The notes beneath the pieces are model-generated. The model was given only the letters and a program-made list of their open reading frames with translations, had not been told where the DNA came from and did no database searches. Both the position numbers and the translations under genes were made by a program. From Tabrizicola sp. (GTDB lineage: Bacteria > Pseudomonadota > Alphaproteobacteria > Rhodobacterales > Rhodobacteraceae): a stretch of DNA of 64,000 bases. The DNA lies in NCBI RefSeq assembly GCF_030373185.1, contig NZ_JAUCZH010000002.1, positions 124,001 through 188,000 of the forward strand, read 5' to 3'. Below are positions 1-9,572 of this stretch, in pieces; the stretch's first letter is position 1, and every line of letters starts with the position of its first letter.

Positions 1-207
1 ATTGCCAAGCTGGCCCTGCGGGAAGATCGTGACGGTAACAGACCCGCCCGTCCGCGCCTCGACCTGTTCCTTGAAGAACAGCGACAGCGTCTGTTGCAGG
101 TCGGTGTCGGGGGCTGCGTGGGCCAGTTTCAGCTCGGTCTGGGCCTGTGCCGACAGCGCGGCAAAGGCGAAGGCCGATGCAAGGCCAAGGGTTTTCAGTA
201 GTTTCAT
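1..207 (-). CDS. dctP: TRAP transporter substrate-binding protein DctP, N-terminal part
   Basis: Periplasmic solute receptor of a tripartite TRAP uptake system, cut by the left window edge after about 69 residues. The start at 207 is preceded by a strong GGGAGGA ribosome binding site. Residues 1-22 form a typical signal peptide (MKLLKTLGL... ending AQA), followed by TELKLAHAAPDTDLQ, the usual opening of DctP-family receptors. It follows dctM by 24 nt on the same strand, so the operon order is dctQ-dctM-dctP. The ligand cannot be told from this part; a LacI-type regulator next door suggests a sugar, sugar acid or other carbohydrate-derived acid (inference). Confidence 0.85.
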   Translation of the reverse strand, partial: MKLLKTLGLASAFAFAALSAQAQTELKLAHAAPDTDLQQTLSLFFKEQVEARTGGSVTVTIFPQGQLGN

Positions 208-231
208 GGTGTAGTCCTCCCTTTGGATATA

Positions 232-1512
232 TCAGCCGCCAAGAACCTTGGCGGGTACGGTGATCAGTTCTGGAAAGATGATGAACAGGACAAGCAGCGC
301 CACATAGGCTGCAAGGAATGGCGTGATGCCCCGGACAGCAACGCTCATCTGCACCTTGCCGACGCCGCAGATGACGTTCAGCACGGTGCCAACGGGCGGG
401 GTCAGAAGGCCGATCGAACAGTTCATCACGAACATCAGGCCGAAATACACCGGGTCGATCCCCGCCATCTTCACCACTGGCATCAAAAGCGGCACCAGAA
501 TCAGGATGGTGGGCGACAGGTCCATGACCATGCCGACCGCCAGCACGATCAGCATGATGACCAGCATCAGAAGGCGCGGGCTTTCGATCAGCGGTTCCAG
601 CAAGACTGCCAGTTGTTGCGGCAGTTGCGCCACCGTGATCAGCCATGCAGCCACCATCGCGGCGCCGACAAGGAACATGACCATCGCCGTGGCCCGCCCG
701 GCGGCGACCAGCACCTCGAACAGCAGCGCCAGCGTCAGCGTCCGGTAGACCAGCGCCGAGACCGCGATGGCATAGACCGCCGCCACCACCGCTGCTTCGG
801 TCGGGGTAAAGACGCCCGAGCGGATGCCACCGATGATGATGACCGGCAGCAAAAGCGCCCATACACCTTCCTTGAACGCGGAAAGCCGTTCCGCGCCGCT
901 GGCCTTTGGCAGGGTTGCGATGTCTTCCTTGCGCATCAGCAAGGACCAGACGACCATCAGCGTGATGCCCATCATCAGCCCTGGCGCGATGCCGGCCATG
1001 AACAGCTTGGCGATAGAGATATTGCCGGCTACCCCAATCAGAATCAGCGGCAGCGACGGCGGGATGATCGGCGCGATGATCCCGCCTGATGCCAAAAGCC
1101 CAAGGCTGCGCCCCTCGGGATAGCCAGCGTTGCGCATCATCGGATAAAGGATCGACACCAGCGCCGCCGCATCGGCCACGGCCGACCCGGAAAGCCCGGC
1201 CAGCACAATCGCCGTCAGCACCGCCACATAGCCAAGGCCGCCCCGCTTATGACCAACCAGCGTCATCGCAAGGCGCACGATCCGTTCGGACAGACCGCCC
1301 TTAGACATGACCTCGCCGGCGACCAGAAAGAACGGGATCGCCAGCAGGGGAAAGCTGTCCACCCCGTTGATCAGGCCTTGCGCCAGAATGTCAGGGCTGA
1401 AGGTGCCAAGCTGAAGCATCAGGGCCATCGACGCCAGCAAAAGCGCAAATGCCACGGGCAACCCGGCCAGAATGGCTACGAACAGAACACCAAGGAACAG
1501 GACCAGCGTCAT
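232..1512 (-). CDS. dctM: TRAP transporter large permease DctM
   Basis: Large membrane subunit that forms the sodium-coupled translocation channel of a TRAP transporter. The 426-residue length is normal for DctM. It is hydrophobic throughout, with about 12 predicted membrane segments beginning MTLVLFLGVLFVAILAGLPV, and carries family-typical stretches such as PFFLVAGEVM and a late LLTPPVGT loop. I chose the ATG at 1512 because the family N-terminus begins there and it overlaps the dctQ stop codon by 4 nt (ATGA), which suggests translational coupling. Longer versions of the frame run into dctQ and lack hydrophobic character. Confidence 0.93.
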   Translation of the reverse strand: MTLVLFLGVLFVAILAGLPVAFALLLASMALMLQLGTFSPDILAQGLINGVDSFPLLAIPFFLVAGEVMSKGGLSERIVRLAMTLVGHKRGGLGYVAVLTAIVLAGLSGSAVADAAALVSILYPMMRNAGYPEGRSLGLLASGGIIAPIIPPSLPLILIGVAGNISIAKLFMAGIAPGLMMGITLMVVWSLLMRKEDIATLPKASGAERLSAFKEGVWALLLPVIIIGGIRSGVFTPTEAAVVAAVYAIAVSALVYRTLTLALLFEVLVAAGRATAMVMFLVGAAMVAAWLITVAQLPQQLAVLLEPLIESPRLLMLVIMLIVLAVGMVMDLSPTILILVPLLMPVVKMAGIDPVYFGLMFVMNCSIGLLTPPVGTVLNVICGVGKVQMSVAVRGITPFLAAYVALLVLFIIFPELITVPAKVLGG

Positions 1513-1997
1513 TCGTCCCGGTCCATCCGGGCGATGCCGGTCTGCATCGGGTCGATGAGCCGAACCACGGCAATCGCGGCCATCAGAACCGCTGATACCA
1601 CGCCCGCCAGATAGAACAGCGCCGACGGCAGGCCGGTCAGCTGCGAGATGTTGTTCCAGTTGGACATGGTCTGGTTCAAGGCCCCGATGAACAGCATCCC
1701 CACCGCGATGATCACCACCACCCAACACAGCCGGCGAAGGGTGGGTACGGCACGCGGGAACAGCGCCTCGGAAAACTCGGCCACCGCCAGATGTTCCCCC
1801 CGGCGCAGCACCACCGCCGCCCCCAGCATGACCACCCAGACGAACCACAACCGCGCCAGTTCAACCGACTGCCGGATGCCCGATGAAAAGCCATAGCGCA
1901 GAACGACATTGGCAAAGACCAGCGCGATCATGGCCGCCAGCAGCACGGCGATCACAAGATCGACGATCGACCAAATTTGCCCGATCAGGCGCTTCAT
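1509..1997 (-). CDS. dctQ: TRAP transporter small permease DctQ
   Basis: Small membrane subunit of the TRAP transporter, 162 residues, with four predicted membrane helices (near residues 12-32, 45-65, 85-105 and 125-148). DctQ holds the DctM channel subunit and is required for uptake. The ATG at 1997 is preceded by a purine-rich GGAGGAGGAG ribosome binding site. It is the first gene of the dctQMP operon and is divergent from a LacI-family regulator; the 104-nt gap contains palindromes that may be the operators for both directions. Confidence 0.9.
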   Translation of the reverse strand: MKRLIGQIWSIVDLVIAVLLAAMIALVFANVVLRYGFSSGIRQSVELARLWFVWVVMLGAAVVLRRGEHLAVAEFSEALFPRAVPTLRRLCWVVVIIAVGMLFIGALNQTMSNWNNISQLTGLPSALFYLAGVVSAVLMAAIAVVRLIDPMQTGIARMDRDE

Positions 1998-2060
1998 CGG
2001 TCTCCTCCTCCTCCCGGTCCCCTTCCGGTTCTGGCTCCGCGTCTTGTGCGGTCCCGTCCG

Positions 2061-2098
2061 TTGGGTTATCGTTAAACCAAATTGGTATCGATAACACA
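2061..2098. promoter_or_regulatory. Candidate LacI-family operators
   Basis: Two adjoining palindromic sites lie between dctQ and the LacI gene. One is TTGGTATCGATAACA at 2082-2096, whose TATCGATA core is perfect and resembles known LacI/GalR-type operators. The other is the imperfect palindrome at 2061-2080 with TTGG...CCAA arms. GTTATCG at 2065-2071 mirrors CGATAAC at 2089-2095. The right-hand site ends 6 nt before the regulator start, suggesting autoregulation as well as control of dctQMP. Confidence 0.6.
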
Positions 2099-2101
2099 GC
2101 C

Positions 2102-3154
2102 ATGAGTCAACCCCCTCTGCCCCTCCGCCCCGCAACGATTTCGGATGTGGCAAAGGCCGCCGGCGTCAGCCGGATGACGGTATCGAAGGTCTTGCGTGGC
2201 ACCGGGCGGATCAGCGAACCGACACGCCGCCGGGTAACCGAAATTGCCGATGCAATGGGCTATGTGCCAAGCTCTCTTGCCGGATCCCTGTCATCGCAGA
2301 CCAGCCCGCTGGTCGGCGTGCTGATCCCCTCGATCAGCGATCAGGTCTATTCCGGCGTCCTTGCCGGCATCAATGCGGTGCTGACACCGCGCGGGTATTC
2401 AAGCCTGATCGGAGAAACCTTCTTCGACCCCGAGAACGAGGCACGTCTTGTCCGCATGATGCTGTCGATGAAACCCGCCGGGCTTATTGTGACCGGCGGC
2501 CTGCCAAGGACAGAACCGACCACGCATCTCTTGCGCAAGTGCTGCCTGCGCCCGGTGCAGCTTTGGGATGGTGACAACCCCGGACCGGATGTCACGGTCG
2601 GCATTTCCCACGCAGCTGCCGGACGCGCCGCTGCGCGCATCTGCCTGGACGCGGGCTTCAGCCGCGCCTGCTATATCGGCGCCGAGTTGCAGCGCGACCT
2701 CTGCGCGGCCCGCCGCATGGACGGCTTTGTCAATGAATTACGCCGCGCGGGGGCCGAGTGCCGGGTTCTCGCCGACCGCGACCTGACCCGCACAGCACAA
2801 AGTGGCCAGCTTCTGACAGAACGCCTGCTTCGGGACGGCGATTTGCCGGACGTGATCCATTACCTGAACGATGCCATGGCGACAGGGGGGTTGCGGGCCA
2901 TGTCGGCCGCCGGGGTGGCAGTGCCACAGGCGGTTTCGATCATCGGGTTCAACGGAACCTCGCTGCAACATGCCGTCCAGACACGATTGACAACCTTCGA
3001 AGCCCCGCTGCGCGACGTGGGGGAACTTGCAGCCCGCGCCGCGATCGGCAGCGTTTCCGAACGCGACGCGGCCCAGTCCGCCCTGTTGGTTCCACGAATC
3101 ATCCAGGGCAACACCTTCGCCTGGGCGCAAGGATCGGCCCAGGCCACGCGCTGA
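2102..3154 (+). CDS. LacI-family transcriptional regulator
   Basis: A 350-residue repressor-type regulator. An N-terminal helix-turn-helix (about residues 12-32, ISDVAKAAGVSRMTVSKVL) is followed by a hinge region near residues 50-62 and a periplasmic-binding-protein-like sensor domain (residues 65-330) beginning SPLVGVLIPSIS. The start at 2102 begins a few residues before the family HTH; upstream in-frame codons would run through the operator region. It is divergent from the TRAP operon and probably responds to the transported compound or a breakdown product. The helix-turn-helix and fold are clear; the ligand is unknown. Confidence 0.92.
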   Translation: MSQPPLPLRPATISDVAKAAGVSRMTVSKVLRGTGRISEPTRRRVTEIADAMGYVPSSLAGSLSSQTSPLVGVLIPSISDQVYSGVLAGINAVLTPRGYSSLIGETFFDPENEARLVRMMLSMKPAGLIVTGGLPRTEPTTHLLRKCCLRPVQLWDGDNPGPDVTVGISHAAAGRAAARICLDAGFSRACYIGAELQRDLCAARRMDGFVNELRRAGAECRVLADRDLTRTAQSGQLLTERLLRDGDLPDVIHYLNDAMATGGLRAMSAAGVAVPQAVSIIGFNGTSLQHAVQTRLTTFEAPLRDVGELAARAAIGSVSERDAAQSALLVPRIIQGNTFAWAQGSAQATR

Positions 3155-3190
3155 CCGGCAAGGCGCCATCAGCGCGCCACCCAACTCGCC

Positions 3191-3883
3191 TCAGCCGTGG
3201 TCAAACCGTCCATGGCGCAGAAAATACAGCGTCTGGCGCATGACGGTCGGGTTCACCATCATCCATGTATGGCTGACCGGCAGCGTCAGATGATCAGCCA
3301 TCCCCTCCAGCCGGGTGCTGGCCACGGTCACTTTCCCATCATCCGGTCCGGGCAACAGATGCGACAGGATCGGGTTGATCGACCGCGTTCCCGCGATGAC
3401 GCCAACCGGGTAATCCGGCGGCGGCAGCCGGTTCGGCCAGCTTTCGGGACCGGTCCCCAGTGACAGGCCCGCCGGACCGTTGACCATCTGGAACGCCTTC
3501 CAGTCGCCGAACCGGTCCACCAGTTCTGACCCGTGGTTCGGCGGGGCCAGCATCACCACGCGGCCAAGCCCCGGGGGATGCCCGCGCGACAGCCAGTCGC
3601 GGACCAGAATGCCGCCCATGGAATGCGTGACGATATGGGTCGTGCTGGCAGATGGACCGGAACAGGCCGCCGCCACCTCGGCAACCAGCGATGCAGGGTC
3701 GGCCCTCGTGGACGGATAAGCCGCATGCTTGACCGCATAGCCAGCCGCCCGCAGCGCCAGCCCCATCGCGGCCAGGGACCGCGCCGACCGCGCCAACCCA
3801 TGCACAAGGATCACCCGTTCGGATGGCACATGGCCCGCAGGCCGATCAGGTGGCGCATGGTGCGGAAAGCGCAGGAATGACAT
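3191..3883 (-). CDS. Alpha/beta hydrolase (lipase-like)
   Basis: A 230-residue alpha/beta-hydrolase-fold protein. An early ILVHGLARS segment (oxyanion loop, residues 25-33) and the nucleophile elbow HSMGG with Ser88 are clear. Asp181 or Asp182 and His205 (PVSHTWMM) are the likely partners of the catalytic triad. The HGL and HSMGG motifs match small esterases/lipases of the PGAP1-like or triacylglycerol-lipase-like group. No signal peptide is evident. It converges with the LacI gene (36-nt gap). The substrate is not predictable from sequence. Confidence 0.82.
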   Translation of the reverse strand: MSFLRFPHHAPPDRPAGHVPSERVILVHGLARSARSLAAMGLALRAAGYAVKHAAYPSTRADPASLVAEVAAACSGPSASTTHIVTHSMGGILVRDWLSRGHPPGLGRVVMLAPPNHGSELVDRFGDWKAFQMVNGPAGLSLGTGPESWPNRLPPPDYPVGVIAGTRSINPILSHLLPGPDDGKVTVASTRLEGMADHLTLPVSHTWMMVNPTVMRQTLYFLRHGRFDHG

Positions 3884-3974
3884 GGCCGGACCATGATCCT
3901 CATTCCCCCGGTTGAAAAGGGTGGTTGTCCCTTACCTTGCGTCGCATCGGCCTGTTCCCGCGCAGGGTATCGGT

Positions 3975-4469
3975 ATGGACAAGTCAGCCGCAACCGCGCA
4001 AGCCTGCGCCATCATGGCCCGCTTCAAACCCCGCATTGCCGCCCGCGCGCTGATCCTGCATCAGGACCGGCTGTTGTTGGTCAACGCCTATCCCAAGGCG
4101 CGGCTGGGCCTTTGGTGCGCGCCCGGCGGCGGCTGCGAGGCAGGCCAGTCCCTGCCGCAAAACCTTGCGCGCGAGGTCCATGAGGAAACCGGCCTTGCCA
4201 TAACCGTCGGCGCCCCGGTTCTGGTGAACGAATTTCATGACCCCGACAGCGGCTTTCACCAGATCGACCTGTTCTTTCGCTGCACCCTGCTGGGCGGCAG
4301 CCTCTCCGCCGACTGGATCGACCCCGAAGGCGTGGTGACCGAACGCCGCTTCTTCTCGCATGCAGACCTCGCCAGCGGCACCATCCGCTTCAAGCCCGAC
4401 AGCCTGCCCGCCGCCGCATGGGGCGACGCGAAAGCGCTTTATGACCCGCTGGAGGTCATTTTGAAATGA
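3975..4469 (+). CDS. NUDIX hydrolase
   Basis: A 164-residue NUDIX hydrolase, a family that cleaves nucleoside diphosphates linked to another group. The NUDIX box runs over residues 52-74 and ends REVHEETGL (Arg66, Glu67, Glu70, Glu71), so the metal-binding glutamates are present. The first box Glu is replaced by Gln58, a departure from the consensus. The start is uncertain: ATG at 3975 is used here, with ATG at 4014 and an upstream TTG at 3912 possible. Its stop overlaps the next start by 4 nt (ATGA), so it is probably cotranscribed with the GreA-like and GNAT genes. Confidence 0.85.
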   Translation: MDKSAATAQACAIMARFKPRIAARALILHQDRLLLVNAYPKARLGLWCAPGGGCEAGQSLPQNLAREVHEETGLAITVGAPVLVNEFHDPDSGFHQIDLFFRCTLLGGSLSADWIDPEGVVTERRFFSHADLASGTIRFKPDSLPAAAWGDAKALYDPLEVILK

Positions 4470-4966
4470 GCCGCGCCTTCGTGAACGAGGATGCAGGCAG
4501 CGACCGCCCCGACCTGCCCGAACGCCCCGTCCCGCCGGGGCCGAACATCGTAACCCCCCGCGGGCTTGCCGCGCTGCGGGGGCTGCTGGTTGTACGTCAG
4601 GCTGACCTTGCCAGCCTCCGCACCCGGGCCGACCGGCTGGACAAGCTGCCCGAGGCCGCGGCTGAACGTGATATCCGCTGGCTTGAGGCCCGGCTGAAGG
4701 CCGCCGTGGTGATCGACCCCGCCAACCATGACCTGACCGAGGCCGCCTTTGGCCTGTGCGTCACCGTCGCTGATGAAGATGGCCGCCAGACCACCTATGA
4801 AATCGTTGGCGAGGATGAGGCCGATGCAACCCTTGGCCGCATCGCGCCGCAATCTCCGCTTGCCCGCGCGCTGATGGGCGCAAGGGTAGGCGACGTGGTG
4901 ACATGGCGGCGACCGGCCGGGAACCTTGATCTGGAAATCCTGAAGATAGCCCATGCAGATCCGTAG
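4466..4966 (+). CDS. GreA/GreB-family elongation factor-like protein
   Basis: A 166-residue protein of the GreA/Rnk type. Residues about 28-85 form the helical hairpin (VTPRGLAALRGLL... then a long charged helix), and residues about 90-160 look like the C-terminal FKBP-like domain (TTYEIVGEDEADATLGRIAPQ). The motif SPLARALMGARVGDVV near residues 130-145 is characteristic of Gre factors. Gre factors bind the RNA polymerase secondary channel and rescue backtracked complexes. This copy has a divergent N-terminal extension of about 27 residues, so it is more likely a paralogue than the main GreA. Confidence 0.82.
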   Translation: MSRAFVNEDAGSDRPDLPERPVPPGPNIVTPRGLAALRGLLVVRQADLASLRTRADRLDKLPEAAAERDIRWLEARLKAAVVIDPANHDLTEAAFGLCVTVADEDGRQTTYEIVGEDEADATLGRIAPQSPLARALMGARVGDVVTWRRPAGNLDLEILKIAHADP

Positions 4967-5435
4967 CCTCACCCCCGAAGACACCCCGCTTGTCGCCCGG
5001 TTCTACCGCGAAGCGCCCGACTACTGGCTGCTTGCCGAAGGCTCGGTCGATCCGGACCGTCAGGCGGCCGAGTTCTTCACCGACGCGCCTCCCGGCTCTG
5101 ACCCGGCGCAGAGCGATCGGCTTGGCCTTTTTCTTCAAGGCCGCCTGTCGGGCGTAGCCGAACTGTCCTACGGCTTCCCAGAACCGGCAGACGCCTATCT
5201 TGGCCTGATGGTCCTTGGCCCATGGGCGCAGGGCGCGGGTCTTGGGCGGGCATTTCTGGCCCATGCCGAAACGCTTGCCCGCAGCCGTGGAGCGCCCCGG
5301 ATCTGCCTTGCGGTGCTGGCGGCCAACCCGCGCGGCCGGGCCTTCTGGGAACGCGAAGGCTTCCGCGCCACCGGCCTGTCACGCACCGATGCCGACACCG
5401 GCCACACCGTTCACCGCCTTGTCAAATTGCTCTGA
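4953..5435 (+). CDS. GNAT-family N-acetyltransferase
   Basis: A 160-residue acetyl-CoA-dependent acyltransferase. The acetyl-CoA pyrophosphate-binding motif QGAGLG occupies residues 93-98, after a beta strand (YLGLMVLGPW), and the C-terminal NPRGRAFWEREGF segment is the usual GNAT motif B. The start overlaps the end of the GreA-like gene by 14 nt, so the three genes from 3975 probably form one transcript. The acceptor substrate is unknown. Its 3' end overlaps the 3' end of the convergent EamA gene by 25 nt. Confidence 0.88.
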   Translation: MQIRSLTPEDTPLVARFYREAPDYWLLAEGSVDPDRQAAEFFTDAPPGSDPAQSDRLGLFLQGRLSGVAELSYGFPEPADAYLGLMVLGPWAQGAGLGRAFLAHAETLARSRGAPRICLAVLAANPRGRAFWEREGFRATGLSRTDADTGHTVHRLVKLL

Positions 5436-6259
5436 GCAAGGCTTGCTAACGCCACCCCCCCGAGGACGAGGATTGACGCCAGCCAGAACCGCAGCCCCGG
5501 CACCTCGGCCAACAGGGCCGCGCCCCCCAAGGCCGCAAGCACCGGAACCGAAAGCTGGGCCACCGCCGCCCGCGCCGCCCCAAGTCGCGGCAGCACCGCA
5601 TACCAAAGCGCATAGCCAAGGCCCGAGGTCACCGCCCCCGATACCACCGCCAGCCAGACCCCAAGCGCCTCCGGCCGCTCAAAGCCCAGCGCCAGCCCAA
5701 GGGGCAGCACCACCGGCACCGCCAGCACGAAGTTCCACGCCGTTGCCGCCAGGGGGTCGGTCGCCCCGCGGCCCGCCAGCGAATAGATGCCCCAGCCAAG
5801 CCCGGCCAGCGCCATCAGCCCCAGCGGCAGAAGGGCAAGCCCCTCTGCCCCCGGCGCGGCAATCACCGCCAGCCCGCCCAGCGCCAGCGCAGCCCCCGCC
5901 CAGCGCCGCCCCGGCACCACTTCCCGCGAGATCAACGCCCCGGCGAACATGGTCACCTGCACCATGCCGAACAGGACAAGCGCCCCGGCCCCGGCATCCA
6001 GCCCCCGGTAGGCCAGCGAAAAGCCCACAAGATAGGCCGAAAGCCCGAAGACCCCGGCGAGCCGCCCCTGCCGTCCGGGCCATGCCAGCCCACGCCGCTG
6101 CCAAGCCACCAGCAAGGCAAGTGTCACCGCCCCGGCCAGCAGGCGCAGGGTCGCAAACTCCACCGCGCCGATGTGGCCCGGACCAACCGCCCATCGGTTC
6201 AGAACCGAATTGGCGGCGAAGGCCAGCATGGTCAAGGCGGTCAGAAGGAACAGGCGCAT
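5411..6259 (-). CDS. EamA/DMT-superfamily exporter
   Basis: A 282-residue inner-membrane protein with about ten predicted helices arranged as two EamA repeats (residues about 3-135 and 145-278), the layout of the drug/metabolite transporter superfamily. Start MRLFLLTALTMLAF at 6259 was chosen because the first membrane helix starts there. It lies downstream of the groESL terminator on the same strand and probably has its own promoter. Members export amino acids, metabolites or drugs; the substrate is not predictable. Confidence 0.88.
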   Translation of the reverse strand: MRLFLLTALTMLAFAANSVLNRWAVGPGHIGAVEFATLRLLAGAVTLALLVAWQRRGLAWPGRQGRLAGVFGLSAYLVGFSLAYRGLDAGAGALVLFGMVQVTMFAGALISREVVPGRRWAGAALALGGLAVIAAPGAEGLALLPLGLMALAGLGWGIYSLAGRGATDPLAATAWNFVLAVPVVLPLGLALGFERPEALGVWLAVVSGAVTSGLGYALWYAVLPRLGAARAAVAQLSVPVLAALGGAALLAEVPGLRFWLASILVLGGVALASLAQSNLTRR

Positions 6260-6330
6260 GGCGGCCACCTTGATCGGTAAAGTCCGGGCCGCACAAGCCA
6301 TGACAGCACAAGCCCCGGCCACCAAAGAAA

Positions 6331-6355
6331 AAGGGCGCCCGCTTGGGGCGCCCTT
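6331..6355 (-). terminator. Rho-independent terminator after groEL
   Basis: Perfect inverted repeat AAGGGCGCCC / GGGCGCCCTT with a 5-nt loop. Read on the minus strand it is followed by TTTCTTTGG, a run of U in the transcript. It sits 30 nt after the groEL stop codon. Confidence 0.9.
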
Positions 6356-6385
6356 CAGATCGTTCAGGCCATCTGGCCGGAATGA

Positions 6386-8050
<1,665 letters not shown>

Positions 8051-8068
8051 TTACGGGTCAGGACAAGC

Positions 8069-8356
8069 TCAGGCGATGATGCCGAGGATGTCGCTTTCCT
8101 TCATGATGAGCAGGTCTTCGCCGTCGAGCTTCACTTCGGTGCCCGACCATTTGCCGAACAGGATCCGGTCGCCGGTCTTGACCGACGGTGCGATCAGCTC
8201 GCCCGAGTCCTTGCGCGCGCCCTCGCCCACGGCGACGATCTCGCCCTCGGCGGGCTTTTCCTTGGCGGTATCGGGAATGATGAGACCGCCCTTGGTCTTG
8301 TCTTCGCCTTCGATGCGGCGGACCAGCACGCGGTCATGCAATGGTTTGAAAGCCAT
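8069..8356 (-). CDS. groES: Co-chaperonin GroES
   Basis: A 95-residue 10-kDa lid protein of the chaperonin. It begins [14 protein letters not shown] and contains the mobile loop [18 protein letters not shown] (residues 15-33), which contacts GroEL. A GGGAGT ribosome binding site precedes the ATG at 8356. It is the first gene of the groESL operon. Confidence 0.98.
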   Translation of the reverse strand: MAFKPLHDRVLVRRIEGEDKTKGGLIIPDTAKEKPAEGEIVAVGEGARKDSGELIAPSVKTGDRILFGKWSGTEVKLDGEDLLIMKESDILGIIA

Positions 8357-8393
8357 CTGGGGTACTCCCTTGAGTTTCCAGGTTTGATCTTGA

Positions 8394-8420
8394 TTAGCAC
8401 TCAGCTTGCCCGAGTGCTAA
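8394..8420 (-). promoter_or_regulatory. CIRCE element (HrcA operator)
   Basis: TTAGCACTC, 9-nt spacer, GAGTGCTAA: an exact match to the consensus CIRCE inverted repeat. It lies 38 nt upstream of groES and directly downstream of the -10 hexamer. HrcA bound here would block groESL transcription until heat stress. hrcA itself is not in this window. Confidence 0.97.
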
Positions 8421-8428
8421 CGGATGCT

Positions 8429-8457
8429 GAGTTAGGCGATGCCCCACGCGGAGTCAA
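8429..8457 (-). promoter_or_regulatory. Probable groESL promoter
   Basis: On the minus strand TTGACT (8457-8452), a 17-nt spacer and TAACTC (8434-8429). The -35 box is good and the -10 box is weak but correctly spaced. The predicted transcript would begin inside or next to the CIRCE element. Confidence 0.65.
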
Positions 8458-8549
8458 CACCTCACCCCGCCCCTGCGCGGCCATTTCGCATTGCCTTTTC
8501 CGGATCGGCTGCCACGATGCACCAACCGCACTCAACCGATGTAGGCCCG

Positions 8550-9572
8550 ATGCCCAGCCTCCCCCTTTGCCTTGCCAGCCCCCGCCTTTGCCTTGCCGGC
8601 CTTGCCACCGCCTTTGGCTTGCTGTCTGCCCCCGTGGCCGCCGACTGCAACGGGCGCAACCTTTTTGACGACATGCCCGCCGACCGCGTGGCCGCCATCG
8701 AAGCCGCCGCCAACGCGGTACCTTTCCCAACCGGCAACTACTGGCGCGCGACGCGTGGCGATGAGGTCATTACCCTGATCGGCACCTATCATTTTGACGA
8801 TCCCCGGCATTTGCCGACACTGGATGTCATCACCCCCGAAATCACCGCCGCTGCCACGGTTCTGGTCGAAGCCGGCCCGGATGAAGAAAAGCAGCTTCTC
8901 GACCTGATCGCCCGCGACCCGTCGAAAATAATGATCACGGATGGCCCCACCCTGATCGAGCAACTGCCCCCCGATATCTGGTCAGGCCTGTCCGAAGCGC
9001 TGGCCCTGCGCGGCGTGCCGGGTTTCATGGCTGCAAAGTTCCAGCCCTGGTATGCCATTATCATGCTGGCCGTGCCGCCCTGCGCCATGGCCCGGATGGC
9101 CGACCCCAAGGGCCTTGACGGCCTTGTCATCGACACCGCCAGGGCAGCAGGCGTGCCAGTGCGCGGGCTGGAGCCCTTCGACACGGTCTTTTCGATCTTC
9201 GACAACATGACCAAGGCGGAAATGGTCGCGATGCTGCAATCCACCCTCGCCGTCGAAGACCGGGTCGAAGACTATTCCGCCACCCTTGCCGACAGTTATT
9301 TCGCCGGGGAAAACCGGCTGATCTGGGAGTTTCTGCGCTTTGTTACCTATGAAATGCCCGGCTATACCCGCGATCAGGTCGATGCCGAATATGCCCGGAT
9401 GGAAGAGCTGCTGATGAACACCCGCAACCGCGGCTGGATACCAGTCCTGACTGAAGCCGCCGCGAATGGCCCCGTCTTCGCCGCCTTCGGCGCGCTCCAT
9501 CTGTCGGGCGAGGCGGGTGTGCTGAACCTTCTGGCGGCCGAAGGCTACACACTGACCGAGTTGCCGCTGTGA
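8550..9572 (+). CDS. TraB/GumN-family protein
   Basis: A 340-residue protein of the TraB/GumN group, which share a metal-dependent fold related to the haem-degrading and Tiki proteases. The key GTYHF motif (residues 78-82, containing the GxxH histidine) is present, with a conserved VEAG stretch following. The N-terminus (residues 1-31) is hydrophobic, ending PVAADC, which reads as a signal peptide with export to the periplasm. An alternative start lies at 8517. The next gene starts with GTG overlapping this stop by 4 nt, so the two are coupled. No precise function is known for this subgroup. Confidence 0.78.
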   Translation: MPSLPLCLASPRLCLAGLATAFGLLSAPVAADCNGRNLFDDMPADRVAAIEAAANAVPFPTGNYWRATRGDEVITLIGTYHFDDPRHLPTLDVITPEITAAATVLVEAGPDEEKQLLDLIARDPSKIMITDGPTLIEQLPPDIWSGLSEALALRGVPGFMAAKFQPWYAIIMLAVPPCAMARMADPKGLDGLVIDTARAAGVPVRGLEPFDTVFSIFDNMTKAEMVAMLQSTLAVEDRVEDYSATLADSYFAGENRLIWEFLRFVTYEMPGYTRDQVDAEYARMEELLMNTRNRGWIPVLTEAAANGPVFAAFGALHLSGEAGVLNLLAAEGYTLTELPL

